From contig CADADB010000005.1 in assembly GCA_902786595.1 (NCBI GenBank), forward strand, positions 1 to 64,000: a DNA stretch of 64,000 nt, given 5' to 3'. Shown here piece after piece: positions 33,225-41,592 of this stretch. How positions within the stretch are numbered: position 1 is the stretch's first letter; the number at the start of each line of letters is the position of its first letter. A model generated the notes under the pieces. That model was not told the origin of the DNA. It ran no database searches and was given only the letters and a program-made list of their open reading frames with translations. The stretch is from an uncultured Bacteroidota bacterium (GTDB lineage: Bacteria > Bacteroidota > Bacteroidia > Bacteroidales > WCHB1-69). The translations under genes were made by a program, and so were the position numbers.

Positions 33225-34646
33225 ATGTATAGGGAATCGACAACAAGTATGGGTGCATTAAAAAGAATTACCGATGAATATTTCGGTAAATTATTGAGAA
33301 AAGAAGATTGGTTGGTGTTGTTGCCAAGAAAAGAAGAAGATATTGATATCATTGACGACTATGATCTTCTAAATAAATGTCTATCTGAAGATATGTCTGG
33401 GTATTTGAGAAGAATTCTCCAAGAGGTTGTTTCATTAGATTTTACTTTTGGTGGATACACGTCGCTCGCAGATGTGTTAAACTCGTTGAACGTAAAAGTA
33501 CATATTTGTGAAGGAATTAAAGAATATAACTCGTCAGACAAATATGAGTTTGTTGAAAAGGCTAAGAAGCATTGGGAACAAGAATTTTTTGACCGTCCAG
33601 ATTTACTTAATTCAATGTTGGAAAGGATAACAAAAGAAAACGCATGGATAAATTCAGCACGTATTCGTGGACGTTATCTGCCAGAAGAGAATGTCATAGA
33701 ACTTTATCCTGAAGAGATGATGGAAGAGGCAGGGATGAGAAGAGGAAGGATTGATTATTTAATACTTACCACCTTAGTTCACGAGACTATGCATGCCTAT
33801 TTTGACAGACCAGACCACTCGATGTTTCCATACGCTTATTTTGTGGAAGAACCTATGGCCGAATTCGGAATGTTACTATTCTTTAAAGAAACGTCGCAAG
33901 AAGCGTGTGATTATCAATCCTTGCGACAATGGGCTTATGATGATGTAAAAGGTAAGTCTTCCTGTTATCGTTATGGTGTATCTCTTTTTGATCAATATTG
34001 CGATTGGAACAAATCTCTCCGCAGTTATTTGGAGGCTTATAAATATGGTATCTCAGAATTTGGAATGTTGGATATCGATATTGATGAAAAGCATGTCGCT
34101 TTGCCTTATCCAATATGTGAAAAGGACATTACAGAATATCATAAATCGTATGATAGCAAACACCCATCTATGGTTACCATTAATAAAGTAGAAAACGAGA
34201 TTAAAGGACTGGGGTTCGATATCAATCGCGGGAAAATAATGGACTCGCTTTGGGAACAGATTGAGCACAGATACAAGGAAAAGGAACCAACAGACGAAGA
34301 ACTTACAAACATAATGATTTGGCTCGGTATAAACTTTAAAGATGATTTCAACATGGTCGAATGTGAATTCATAAACCAATTAAAATACATCTTCAAAAAT
34401 TACGGTTTTTGGGATTTTCACAAATTTGGACTCACTTTCTGGGCGGCTTTCCCAGAAAAAGACTGCGAAAGTTTGTATAACCACGAAGGCCTTATAAAAG
34501 TGCTTTCCGACAAAAACCACGGACATTCCGAGTTCTACCTTAAAGAGGGTGAGACCATTGAAAGTGCAGTAAAGGCAATCGCTTCCGAATACTTCCCTTG
34601 GAGAATCAAAGAAGATAAGATTGTGCCTATAACGGAAAAAGAATAA
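33225..34646 (+). CDS. Putative HExxH metallopeptidase, larger paralogue
   Basis: A 473-residue protein. It has TLVHETMHAYFDRPDHS (HExxH, about 186-202) then VEEPMAEFGMLLFF (about 206-219), the same motif pair as the 30819 protein. The spacing is shorter here. Residues 330-473 form a further domain (FINQLKYIFKNYGFWDFHKFG, then ESLYNHEGLIKVLSDK...HSEFYLKEGETIESAVK) that reads like a small viral-type or repair accessory domain, not recognised. No signal peptide. It is translated from pseudoknot leader C, like the restriction genes. Function is inferred only from the motif. Confidence 0.7.
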   Translation: MYRESTTSMGALKRITDEYFGKLLRKEDWLVLLPRKEEDIDIIDDYDLLNKCLSEDMSGYLRRILQEVVSLDFTFGGYTSLADVLNSLNVKVHICEGIKEYNSSDKYEFVEKAKKHWEQEFFDRPDLLNSMLERITKENAWINSARIRGRYLPEENVIELYPEEMMEEAGMRRGRIDYLILTTLVHETMHAYFDRPDHSMFPYAYFVEEPMAEFGMLLFFKETSQEACDYQSLRQWAYDDVKGKSSCYRYGVSLFDQYCDWNKSLRSYLEAYKYGISEFGMLDIDIDEKHVALPYPICEKDITEYHKSYDSKHPSMVTINKVENEIKGLGFDINRGKIMDSLWEQIEHRYKEKEPTDEELTNIMIWLGINFKDDFNMVECEFINQLKYIFKNYGFWDFHKFGLTFWAAFPEKDCESLYNHEGLIKVLSDKNHGHSEFYLKEGETIESAVKAIASEYFPWRIKEDKIVPITEKE

Positions 34647-34685
34647 AAACAAACATATTTAATCAATAATGTAAATTTTTGAGCT

Positions 34686-35147
34686 ATGTCAAGTATTAAA
34701 GTATGGACTTCCGACGGCAATTGGTCAGAAGCAGTAAACGGATGTGACAAGATCCATCTTATGCAAGGGGCAATAAAAATGGAATGTTCACTTGCAAGGG
34801 AATTTTGTAATGAAAAACGTTTAGAACTATCTCATTATGAGGAGCGTATTGAAAAATATGATGATGGGTATGAGGAGTTTCTTATAGCTCAATCCATTTC
34901 TGGTCTTCAGGTTGACAACAATGAAATCTTTTTGTCAAGGATCATTGATTCCGAGTGGGTTGTAGATATCGAACACTTGGGCCTTTCAAACGCCAGATTT
35001 TTCAAGATGCGATTGTCCACACTTCATAAAATGGCAGAGAAAGAAAAGATGATGTCGGCCGTGTACAACAAACTCATCCATTTAGCCAAAGTTCCTGAAA
35101 AGGTATCCGAGGGCTATTGCTTGTTTTTTATGTTTTACCACGAATAG
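34686..35147 (+). CDS. Hypothetical protein, 153 residues
   Basis: Not recognised. It begins MSSIKVWTSDGNWSEAV and has a central acidic helix (YEERIEKYDDGYEEFLIAQ) and LSRIIDSEWVVDIEHLG. Soluble, no membrane segment. It follows the 33225 gene by 39 bp on the same strand and is probably part of that unit, perhaps as a partner of the putative peptidase. Confidence 0.62.
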   Translation: MSSIKVWTSDGNWSEAVNGCDKIHLMQGAIKMECSLAREFCNEKRLELSHYEERIEKYDDGYEEFLIAQSISGLQVDNNEIFLSRIIDSEWVVDIEHLGLSNARFFKMRLSTLHKMAEKEKMMSAVYNKLIHLAKVPEKVSEGYCLFFMFYHE

Positions 35148-35174
35148 AAGAAAGATAAATCTATCAACAACAAT

Positions 35175-35342
35175 ATGTACATCTCAAAATCAAGATTCAT
35201 CAACTGGACACGTTGTCCGATGTATTTCCCGATGGAATTGAAACACAAGCCAACGGGGAAAGACGATATTGACGTTGAACGCGAACGCCGAAGAGATGCA
35301 GAGCGAACCGTCGGAGAGTATGGTGACATCTGGATTCTCTGA
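35175..35342 (+). pseudogene. Truncated 55-codon fragment, nuclease N-terminus-like
   Basis: ATG 35175 to TGA 35342 encodes MYISKSRFINWTRCPMYFPM and a charged stretch ending GEYGDIWIL. The opening 'ISKSRF..W..CP' is typical of PD-(D/E)XK proteins of the Cas4/DUF2779 kind, which are several hundred residues long; the nuclease core is absent. I see no clean continuation in the other frames, so it is probably a remnant. Confidence 0.45.
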
Positions 35343-35465
35343 GGATGACGATAATAGAGAAGTCCTGAACGCAGCTGCCAGCAAGACACCTGGGCGATGG
35401 TGGAGATATTGAGGGCAGTGAGAAGGAAAATCAAATAAGATAATCCCGATAAAATCAAAGGACAA

Positions 35466-35669
35466 ATGATACTTTCCATAATACTGACAATAGTGATTGT
35501 GGTGGTCGTTATCAAAATATTCGGCCCCGTTCTGCTTGACCTGCTTTCTTGGCTCTGGGGCCTTCTGACGCTACCGCTTGCCCTTATCGGCGGTTTTATC
35601 GGATTCATCATCGAGGCGTTGCTCTTTGTCGGCCTGTTGTGGCTGGTTGTGACATTGTTCGGGCTGTGA
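35466..35669 (+). CDS. Small membrane protein, 67 residues
   Basis: Almost entirely hydrophobic: two long membrane helices (about 1-25 and 38-65) joined by LLSWLWGLLTLPLALIGG. No known family. It lies behind the nuclease remnant with a spacer of about 120 bp holding nothing I recognise. Small hydrophobic proteins near defence genes can be toxins or effectors, but nothing here proves that. Confidence 0.55.
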   Translation: MILSIILTIVIVVVVIKIFGPVLLDLLSWLWGLLTLPLALIGGFIGFIIEALLFVGLLWLVVTLFGL

Positions 35670-35802
35670 TAAGAAATCACAATAATAGAATATCGGTCGA
35701 TTCCTCTGACTTTTATGAGAATCTTGCAGATTATTCCTCTGATTTTTTCATCTGTCTCGGGATAATAGCATCACTTGTGCTTCAAGTCCCTCGCCCCTGC
35801 CG

Positions 35803-35864
35803 CTAACAGCCAACAACAAATAGCTAACAGCCAATAGCTAATAGCTAATAGCTAACAGCCAGCC
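35803..35864. repeat. Degenerate AATAGCTAACAGCC repeat next to prfH
   Basis: Tandem variants of ATAGCTAACAGCCA end 4 bp before the prfH stop. The reverse-complement phrase lies at 37903-37947 upstream of rtcB, so the two-gene cassette is bracketed by inverted copies. Confidence 0.65.
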
Positions 35865-35868
35865 GCCC

Positions 35869-36492
35869 TCACAAATCCCCCTTGAACTTCTTCACAGGAT
35901 TGCCCCGCTTGAGGGTGTTGTGGTTCATCCAGACGTCGCGCTCGCGCTGGGCTCTCGCGGCCTCGTGGTCGGCGGCGAGGCGCATCAGCAGCCGCTCTTT
36001 CGCCAACTGCTTGTTGCGCAGCTGCGACCGCTCGTCGGAGGCCGTCACGCTCAGACCCGTGGGCAGGTAGGTGGCCCGCACCGCCGTCTCCACCTTGTTG
36101 ACGTTCTGCCCGCCCGGACCGGAGGCGCGATGCGTCACATAGACGATCTGCCGCTCATCGACCTGTTGCGCCTGCATCGGGGCGATGAAGTGCACCCCCA
36201 CGAACCAGTTCTTGCGGCGGTGCCACGGACGGAAGGGGTTCTTCTGCGCCACCCACAGCACCGAACCCTCCCACGCTGAGGCGAGTGCGGACAACGCCGC
36301 CTCGTCACCCTCCGCCGACAGCGTGGCCGAGAACATGCTGCCGTCGCTCAGTCCAGGTTCGTAGTCGATCAGTTTACACGAAATGTTTTGTTCTTTGGCC
36401 TGATAGATGAGCTTCTCCATCACCAGGACCACCACGCGGCAACACTCTTCGGGGCCGCGACCCGATGTTATCTGAATATAAGTCTTTTGCAT
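35869..36492 (-). CDS. prfH: Peptide chain release factor H
   Basis: A 207-residue protein with the catalytic GGQ loop ([20 protein letters not shown], about 120-139) and a basic C-terminus ([12 protein letters not shown]). PrfH is a short release-factor paralogue that frees peptides from ribosomes whose 16S decoding centre has been cut, before RtcB reseals the RNA. It starts 6 bp after rtcB, the usual pairing. GC content is clearly higher than in surrounding island genes, which suggests acquisition as a unit. Confidence 0.92.
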   Translation of the reverse strand: MQKTYIQITSGRGPEECCRVVVLVMEKLIYQAKEQNISCKLIDYEPGLSDGSMFSATLSAEGDEAALSALASAWEGSVLWVAQKNPFRPWHRRKNWFVGVHFIAPMQAQQVDERQIVYVTHRASGPGGQNVNKVETAVRATYLPTGLSVTASDERSQLRNKQLAKERLLMRLAADHEAARAQRERDVWMNHNTLKRGNPVKKFKGDL

Positions 36493-36498
36493 AATCTT

Positions 36499-37896
36499 CT
36501 ATTCTTGGTTCATTCTTACTATGCGGGGATGGATTCTCCCCACCACTTTGATTAATTTTTCCGAGGCGGCCAGCACCTCGTCGATGGATTTGTAGGCATC
36601 GGGGGCCTCCTCGGTGGAGCCGCCTAACAGCGTGACACCCCGTTGCGCCAACTGCCGGTTGAGGGCGTAGCGGCTGAAGCTGTTCCGTGCCTCCTGCCGC
36701 GACATCGCCCTTCCCGCCCCGTGACTGGCCGAGCAGAGGGCCTCTTCGCAGCCGAGACCGGTCACTAATAGCCCGGCGTCGGTCATATTGGCCGGGATGA
36801 TGCCCAGCTCGCCCTTGTGTGCGGGGGTGGCACCCTTGCGGTGCACGATCACCTCCGAACCGTCGGTCAGTCTCTCCCGCCACGCGAAGTTGTGGTGGTT
36901 GCTCACGTTGGCTAACGGCTGCAGCCGCATACCTTGCGCCACGTTCCGGTGTATCAGCTCGTGGCAGACCGCCGAGTACTCGCCGGCGATCTCCATGCAC
37001 CGCCAGTACATCTCGCCCTCCTCGCTGTCGAGGTCGAGCCACGCGAACGGTCCGGCCTCGCGGGGCAGTCGGCACTGTGCTTTGGCGATGGCCGTGAAGT
37101 GCTCGGCGATGGCCGCCCCGAGGCCCCGGCTGCCGGAGTGCGACAGGATGGCCGTGTAGCTTCCCTCTGCTAACGTCAGCGGGTTGTCGGCATCCAAATG
37201 CACCTCGCAGATATCGACGAAGTGGTTGCCGCCGCCGCTGGTACCCAACTGCCGGATGGCCTTGTCCCTCAGCTTCTTGAGAACCGGGATGGTGCGCCAC
37301 TCCTCGCGGTCGAAGAGTGGGTGATACTGCTTGAACGGCAGCACGCCCTCCATCCCGAAGGCGGTGTTGTCCCACAGCGCTTTCTCGAATCGGCCATGGT
37401 GGTTGCGGATGTGGCTGCCGGGCGCGTCGAGTAAGGTGAGCGACATGCGGCAGCCGATGTCGAGGCCCACGGCGTAGGGGAGCACGGCGTTGCGAGTGGC
37501 CAGCACACCGCCCACGGGAAGTCCGTAGCCCGCGTGTGCGTCAGGCATCAGCGCGCCCGCCACGGTGACGGGCAGCCGCATGGCCGTGTCCATCTGCCGG
37601 AATGCCAGCGGGTCGATGAGATTGCGTCCGAACACGGAGTAGGGGAGAGGAACCTCCCGCAGTTCGTGGTGCCGCACGGTCGTCTCTTCCGGTGACAGCA
37701 GTTCCGCCAACGCCCGCCAGCGCGGGTTTTGGTGTTGTTTGTATTTTTCGGGGTGCGCCACGAAGTCCTGCAGCAGCGACAAGATCTGTTCGTCGGAGAG
37801 GTGTTTGCCCTCCTGTTTCACGAACTCCAACATCCGGCTGCGGAGCACATTGTCGGTTACCCCCATTTTGGTCAGTTCTTTCTTTAAATTGCCCAT
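36499..37896 (-). CDS. rtcB: RNA-splicing ligase RtcB, PrfH-associated type
   Basis: A 465-residue ligase that joins RNA 2',3'-cyclic phosphate and 5'-OH ends. Metal and GTP-binding motifs are visible: DAHAGYGLPVGGV (about 118-130), GLDIGCRMSL (Cys about 149), GGGNHFVDICEV, ILSHSGSRGLG, NHHNFAWRE and ASHGAGRAMSR. It precedes prfH by 6 bp. Upstream is a -7 box (minus strand 38148-38141) in a promoter module nearly identical to that of trpS. GC-rich relative to neighbours. Confidence 0.94.
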   Translation of the reverse strand: MGNLKKELTKMGVTDNVLRSRMLEFVKQEGKHLSDEQILSLLQDFVAHPEKYKQHQNPRWRALAELLSPEETTVRHHELREVPLPYSVFGRNLIDPLAFRQMDTAMRLPVTVAGALMPDAHAGYGLPVGGVLATRNAVLPYAVGLDIGCRMSLTLLDAPGSHIRNHHGRFEKALWDNTAFGMEGVLPFKQYHPLFDREEWRTIPVLKKLRDKAIRQLGTSGGGNHFVDICEVHLDADNPLTLAEGSYTAILSHSGSRGLGAAIAEHFTAIAKAQCRLPREAGPFAWLDLDSEEGEMYWRCMEIAGEYSAVCHELIHRNVAQGMRLQPLANVSNHHNFAWRERLTDGSEVIVHRKGATPAHKGELGIIPANMTDAGLLVTGLGCEEALCSASHGAGRAMSRQEARNSFSRYALNRQLAQRGVTLLGGSTEEAPDAYKSIDEVLAASEKLIKVVGRIHPRIVRMNQE

Positions 37897-37902
37897 TTTT
37901 CT

Positions 37903-37947
37903 TGCTTTTAGCTCTTGGCCATTAGCTTTTGGCTATTGGCTGTTGGC
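37903..37947. repeat. Degenerate TAGCTTTTGGCTATTGG repeat upstream of rtcB
   Basis: Tandem variants TTTTAGCTCTTGGCC, ATTAGCTTTTGGC, TATTGGCTGTTGGCC. It is the reverse complement in kind of 35803-35864. The rest of the spacer up to 38140 (about 190 bp) holds nothing I can support. Confidence 0.6.
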
Positions 37948-38140
37948 CAGATTATTGACACGGAAATGTCATTCCGCATCGGTTAATAAAAATAAAACAT
38001 GAAAACGGCGGACACGTTCAATGTTCGCCACAATATCTGTAACAACTTGATACAGAATTGTTTTTATCGGATGTTATTTGTCTTTATTCTCATTGTTGCG
38101 CTCCTTTCTTTTTGAAATCAGGGGTTCAACTTTCGGGCGG

Positions 38141-38219
38141 CAAAAGTACATAAAATACGAATACACACAGACAGATGAAATTGACGCTGTAGAGACGTTT
38201 CATGAAACGTCTCTACAAT
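38141..38219 (-). promoter_or_regulatory. Palindrome promoter module of rtcB-prfH
   Basis: On the minus strand: a 28-bp perfect palindrome with half-site GTAGAGACGTTTCA (38216-38189), 40 bp, then the -7 box TACTTTTG (38148-38141). The 40-bp stretch is closely similar to that of trpS (52998-53075), including ATCTGTCTGTG and TTATGTAC. Both modules keep exactly 40 bp between palindrome and -7 box. Confidence 0.72.
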
Positions 38220-38351
38220 TTCAAAAGATACGTTTTTTGAGAGACGGTCTGGGTCGCGAGGGTTTAAGCCGCGTCGGCTCGTCCAAATAAAAAAGTTGAT
38301 GTAAACCCTGTTATAGGCATCGGCTCATGAACATGGTTTTGCAGATTTTGC

Positions 38352-38359
38352 TAATTTTG
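38352..38359 (+). promoter_or_regulatory. -7 box before the 38.4 kb gene
   Basis: TAATTTTG lies 28 bp before the ATG. No TGCTA-N-TAGCA site at the usual distance. The preceding 38220-38350 has no gene I can support. Confidence 0.5.
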
Positions 38360-38387
38360 CATTTTTAAAACTAAACAACAGAATAAT

Positions 38388-39596
38388 ATGAGAGTAGAGC
38401 CCTATATTCCTGATCCCGAGAACGATGTGTTTTTGAATAGCTATGACAACGAGATTCCGTTGGCGTGCAATGTCATCTATTATGTGGAAAGTCCGGAAAA
38501 CGAGCCGTTGAATGCAGCCATGCGCGATTTGGCGAAGCAAGACATAGTGCTGTTGGATGACGCAAAAATCCAACCCTATCCGTTTCGGCTGCAGTATGTT
38601 GCACAGTCCGATTTGGATGAAGAAACTCTTCGCGCAGCCTTGATACCCGAATATGGCGAAACGCTGTCGGAGGAGACCGTCGGCAACTTACGCCAGTATT
38701 TGTCGGACGGTCAGGGCGGCACGCTGGTGGCTCGCTGTCTGCCGACATTCTCCAGGGGCGACTTTTTCGAGGACGACAACACCGTCTGCACCTTCCCGGG
38801 ATTCCGTCTCACCGCCCCAGAGAAGGCCGCAGGGAAAGTTGCTTGGTTCGCCCAGAAGGCCGCCGAACTGAACTTCTATCGTCTGACCGGTGAATCCTAC
38901 CAAGACTTTGTCACCCCTCCGGCTCCTGCTCGGGAATCCCGATCGGGGTACGGGGGATTTGGAATGCAATTAATTACTCGGAAGAAGTCCAAGCAGGAAA
39001 TTACCGAAGATATGCAACGTCGAGCAGAGGCATTGTCGGACTGGATTGTCAGGAACATCCAAGATAACGACGTGGCTATCTCCGTTTTGGACCTGGTGCA
39101 GAAACAGTTGCGCAATAAAGGAAAATTGAAGGTGCCATGCAAGATTAACGTCAAGGACAAGAGCATCTACCGGATGCTTCCCACAAACGAGTTGAAGGAA
39201 TTGTCGTTCCGGCGGGGCAGCATCGCCAAGATGTTGTACGTTTTTTTCCTGATTCAGATCAAGCGTGCAGAGAAAGATCCTTGCGTGTCAAAGAACATCG
39301 CGCAAGTGAATCTTGTGGATTATAAGGATGACTTGTCAGCAATATACATGAATATCAGCGGTAAATGGGATCCTCAAAGTATTGAATCGGTATGGAACAA
39401 GGAAAGTAACGATTTCGCGAATGCTTTGTCTTCCATCCGCAGGAGTTTCGAAGACATCTTTGATGTAAACAGTCTGCTGCCCAAGTGTTACACCATAGAG
39501 ATTGTGGACGAGGACAAGATGGGCAGAAGTTTGTACGGCATCCAGCTTGACCCTGACGATATCGAGTTGGGGTATCCTTACGACAGGATGGTGTAA
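38388..39596 (+). CDS. Unknown protein with C-terminal winged-helix-like module (paralogue 2 of 3)
   Basis: A 402-residue protein. The N-terminal part (about 1-190) is unrecognised, with YIPDPENDVFLNSYDNEIPL near the start; a linker PPAPARESRSGYGG follows. The C-terminal module (about 245-402) matches the proteins at 22576 and 51526: FRRGSIAKMLYVFFLIQIKR, YKDDLSAIYMNISGKW, SSIRRSFEDIF, and CYTIEIVDEDKMGRSLYGIQ. It is the most divergent of the three (NPRYGI is replaced by RSLYGI). Alone on its strand segment, with its own promoter. Role unknown; DNA binding is a guess from fold pattern. Confidence 0.7.
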   Translation: MRVEPYIPDPENDVFLNSYDNEIPLACNVIYYVESPENEPLNAAMRDLAKQDIVLLDDAKIQPYPFRLQYVAQSDLDEETLRAALIPEYGETLSEETVGNLRQYLSDGQGGTLVARCLPTFSRGDFFEDDNTVCTFPGFRLTAPEKAAGKVAWFAQKAAELNFYRLTGESYQDFVTPPAPARESRSGYGGFGMQLITRKKSKQEITEDMQRRAEALSDWIVRNIQDNDVAISVLDLVQKQLRNKGKLKVPCKINVKDKSIYRMLPTNELKELSFRRGSIAKMLYVFFLIQIKRAEKDPCVSKNIAQVNLVDYKDDLSAIYMNISGKWDPQSIESVWNKESNDFANALSSIRRSFEDIFDVNSLLPKCYTIEIVDEDKMGRSLYGIQLDPDDIELGYPYDRMV

Positions 39597-39609
39597 GACG
39601 GCCTTTCCC

Positions 39610-39656
39610 TGCTACTAGCAGAAATCAACCCCCTGTCCGTTGATTTCCGATTTTTG
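39610..39656 (+). promoter_or_regulatory. Island operator plus promoter of the AAA+ gene
   Basis: TGCTACTAGCA (39610-39620), 28 bp, then GATTTTTG (39649-39656) at the -7 position, one base off consensus, followed by CGGCGTC. Confidence 0.7.
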
Positions 39657-39683
39657 CGGCGTCAAATTCAAACAAATAGTATC

Positions 39684-41423
39684 ATGAGAGATAACAAGAA
39701 TTTTAACGCCCTCAAGACCTTGACCGAGGTCGCCAAACTTATGGAGAGCTCCACCGACAGGATGATCCGGCTTTACGATCCCGAGTTCACGGCTTCTGGG
39801 AATGCCGACGAGCGCTCCAGACGGAAGCCAGACAATCAGCTCATCAGCGCGATGGAACCGCAGCTGCGCGAACAGGTGGACCAGCTCGGCCGCTTCCTGA
39901 AAACCACCCCGCTGGAAACCCTGCTCTTCGTGGCGGTCTTCGCCATCCAGCTGATCAACAACAGCAGCGTTGATACCCGCGACATCAGCCGCTACCTTGA
40001 CATCAACGGGCTGGATTTCCTGCCGCTGAAGCCCGTGCTGCATTCACTGCTGAAAAAACGCCTGATTCGCGTGGTGAACCGCCGGCGCAGCACCAACGAC
40101 TATATTGTGGCCGACACTGTGGAGCACTCGCTACTCCTAAACAAACCGGTGAAACGGATGAAAGCGCAGGAGATGGACCAGTTCCAGTTCTGCAACCTCG
40201 TCTCCGGACTCATCGAATGCCGAAGCAACGAGGACTTTGACACGCGCGAGCTTTTCATCCAGGTGGAAAGGGAGGAGGAATCCAACCCCCACATCAAATT
40301 AGTGAAAGAGTTGCGGAAACTTTCGCTCGACATTGAGGACAGAACCCTCTTTTATGAAATCTGCAACGATTTCGTCTGCGACCGCCGGCGCAACACGGGG
40401 GTGGAATGCACCCTGAAAGACATCTACGACAACTTGCGCTGTCGTTTCGACATTGCCAAGAACATCATGAGTCAAAGTCATCCGCTCATGCAGTCGGAGC
40501 TGGCGGAACTGCTCCCCGCCAAATTCCTCGCCGAAGCGGAGATTGCGCTGACCGAAAAGGGCAAACGGCTACTGTTGGACGAGGACTACGACCTGTTCTG
40601 CGGCAAGGGCGGCTCCGACAAACGGCTGACCGCACCCGACAAGATTCCCGCCCGCGAACTATTTTTCAGCGAGGAGCTGTCGGCAGACCTCGACTTCGTG
40701 AAGGAGAGTCTGCAGGAGGAGAAATTCGTGGAGCTGCAGAAGCGGTTGGAGGAGAATTCACTGCCCAAGGGCGTGGCCATGCTCTTCCACGGACTGCCCG
40801 GCACAGGCAAGACCGCCGCGGTCGATATGATCGCCAAAGCCACCGGCCGCAGCGTCTATCACGTCGATATCGCCGCCTCCAAGACCTGCTGGTTCGGCGA
40901 GAGCGAGAAACTCTTCAAGAGAATCTTCACCGATTACCGTCGTATGTGCGAAACCGAGGAGCGCAAACCCATCCTGCTGTTCAACGAGGCCGACGCGCTC
41001 TTCAGCAAGCGCCGCGACGTGGATTCCGGCAACTGCGCCCAGACCGAGAACGCCCTGCAGAACATCCTGTTGGAGGAGATGGAGACGCTGGACGGCATCC
41101 TCATCGCCACCACCAACCTGTGCGACAACTTCGACAGTGCCTTCGAGCGCCGCTTCCTCTTCAAGGTGAAGTTCGGGCAGCCCAACACCGACGCCAAGAA
41201 GTCCATTTGGAAGAGCAAACTCCCGTGGCTCACGGAAGGGCAGTGCGGGCAGTTGGCGGCGAAATACGACCTCTCGGGCGGCGAGATCGACAACATCGTG
41301 CGCAAGAGCATGATGGAGGAGGTGCTGAGCGGCAACCGTCCCGATGTGGAGATGCTGGAGGCCTGGTGCCGCGGCGAGAAGCTGATACGGAAGGGCGGGA
41401 AAGCGATTGGGTTCGCGTGCTGA
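39684..41423 (+). CDS. AAA+ ATPase with NEAD-type Walker B
   Basis: About 579 residues. The N-terminal 290 residues are helical and unrecognised (LETLLFVAVFAIQLINNSS; a winged-helix-like stretch VLHSLLKKRLIRVVNRRRS). The ATPase core has Walker A FHGLPGTGKTAAVDM (about 368-382), Walker B PILLFNEADALFSKR (about 431-445; the usual DE is NE), sensor 1 LIATTNL and arginine finger AFERRFLFKV. It resembles CDC48/FtsH-like AAA ATPases without a protease. The ATG 39684 is used because upstream in-frame codons overlap the promoter. No partner gene is obvious. Confidence 0.78.
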   Translation: MRDNKNFNALKTLTEVAKLMESSTDRMIRLYDPEFTASGNADERSRRKPDNQLISAMEPQLREQVDQLGRFLKTTPLETLLFVAVFAIQLINNSSVDTRDISRYLDINGLDFLPLKPVLHSLLKKRLIRVVNRRRSTNDYIVADTVEHSLLLNKPVKRMKAQEMDQFQFCNLVSGLIECRSNEDFDTRELFIQVEREEESNPHIKLVKELRKLSLDIEDRTLFYEICNDFVCDRRRNTGVECTLKDIYDNLRCRFDIAKNIMSQSHPLMQSELAELLPAKFLAEAEIALTEKGKRLLLDEDYDLFCGKGGSDKRLTAPDKIPARELFFSEELSADLDFVKESLQEEKFVELQKRLEENSLPKGVAMLFHGLPGTGKTAAVDMIAKATGRSVYHVDIAASKTCWFGESEKLFKRIFTDYRRMCETEERKPILLFNEADALFSKRRDVDSGNCAQTENALQNILLEEMETLDGILIATTNLCDNFDSAFERRFLFKVKFGQPNTDAKKSIWKSKLPWLTEGQCGQLAAKYDLSGGEIDNIVRKSMMEEVLSGNRPDVEMLEAWCRGEKLIRKGGKAIGFAC

Positions 41424-41454
41424 GGATTCGTTTGCCGCTGTGTGCGGTACGCAC

Positions 41455-41546
41455 GCCAAGAAAGCCCTCTTCATAGACATGGACATGTGCTGGTCAACTT
41501 CCAATCGGGCATTGACCAATTGAACGAAACGGAAAAGTACTTGGAA
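41455..41546 (+). pseudogene. Remnant of a 5'(3')-deoxyribonucleotidase gene
   Basis: Reading AKKALFIDMD, then after a one-base deletion VLVNFQSGIDQLNETEKYLE, this matches the N-terminus of the intact nucleotidase at 52415 (FDMDNVLVDFQSGIDKLDKA). Only about 30 codons remain and the frame is broken, so it is a decayed copy. The catalytic DxD loop is recognisable. Confidence 0.7.
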
Positions 41547-41563
41547 TGTATATGTGTTTTTTG

Positions 41564-41571
41564 TAATTTTG
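41564..41571 (+). promoter_or_regulatory. -7 box before the 41.6 kb gene
   Basis: TAATTTTG lies 21 bp before the ATG; no island operator at the usual distance. Confidence 0.5.
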
Positions 41572-41592
41572 CAGCCTGAACAGTTATAGGAT

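Noticed and set aside
36374-37375. 333-codon ORF on the minus strand
   Set aside because: A GC-rich shadow of rtcB: Arg/Gly-rich, with no domain, in a different frame of a certain gene.
38027-38100. Leader peptide (MRIKTNNIR) upstream of rtcB on the minus strand
   Set aside because: A nine-codon ORF with a purine-rich stretch before it, but no run of regulatory codons and no attenuator hairpin.
40406-41476. 356-codon plus-strand ORF
   Set aside because: A shadow of the AAA+ gene, extremely Arg-rich with no sensible fold.
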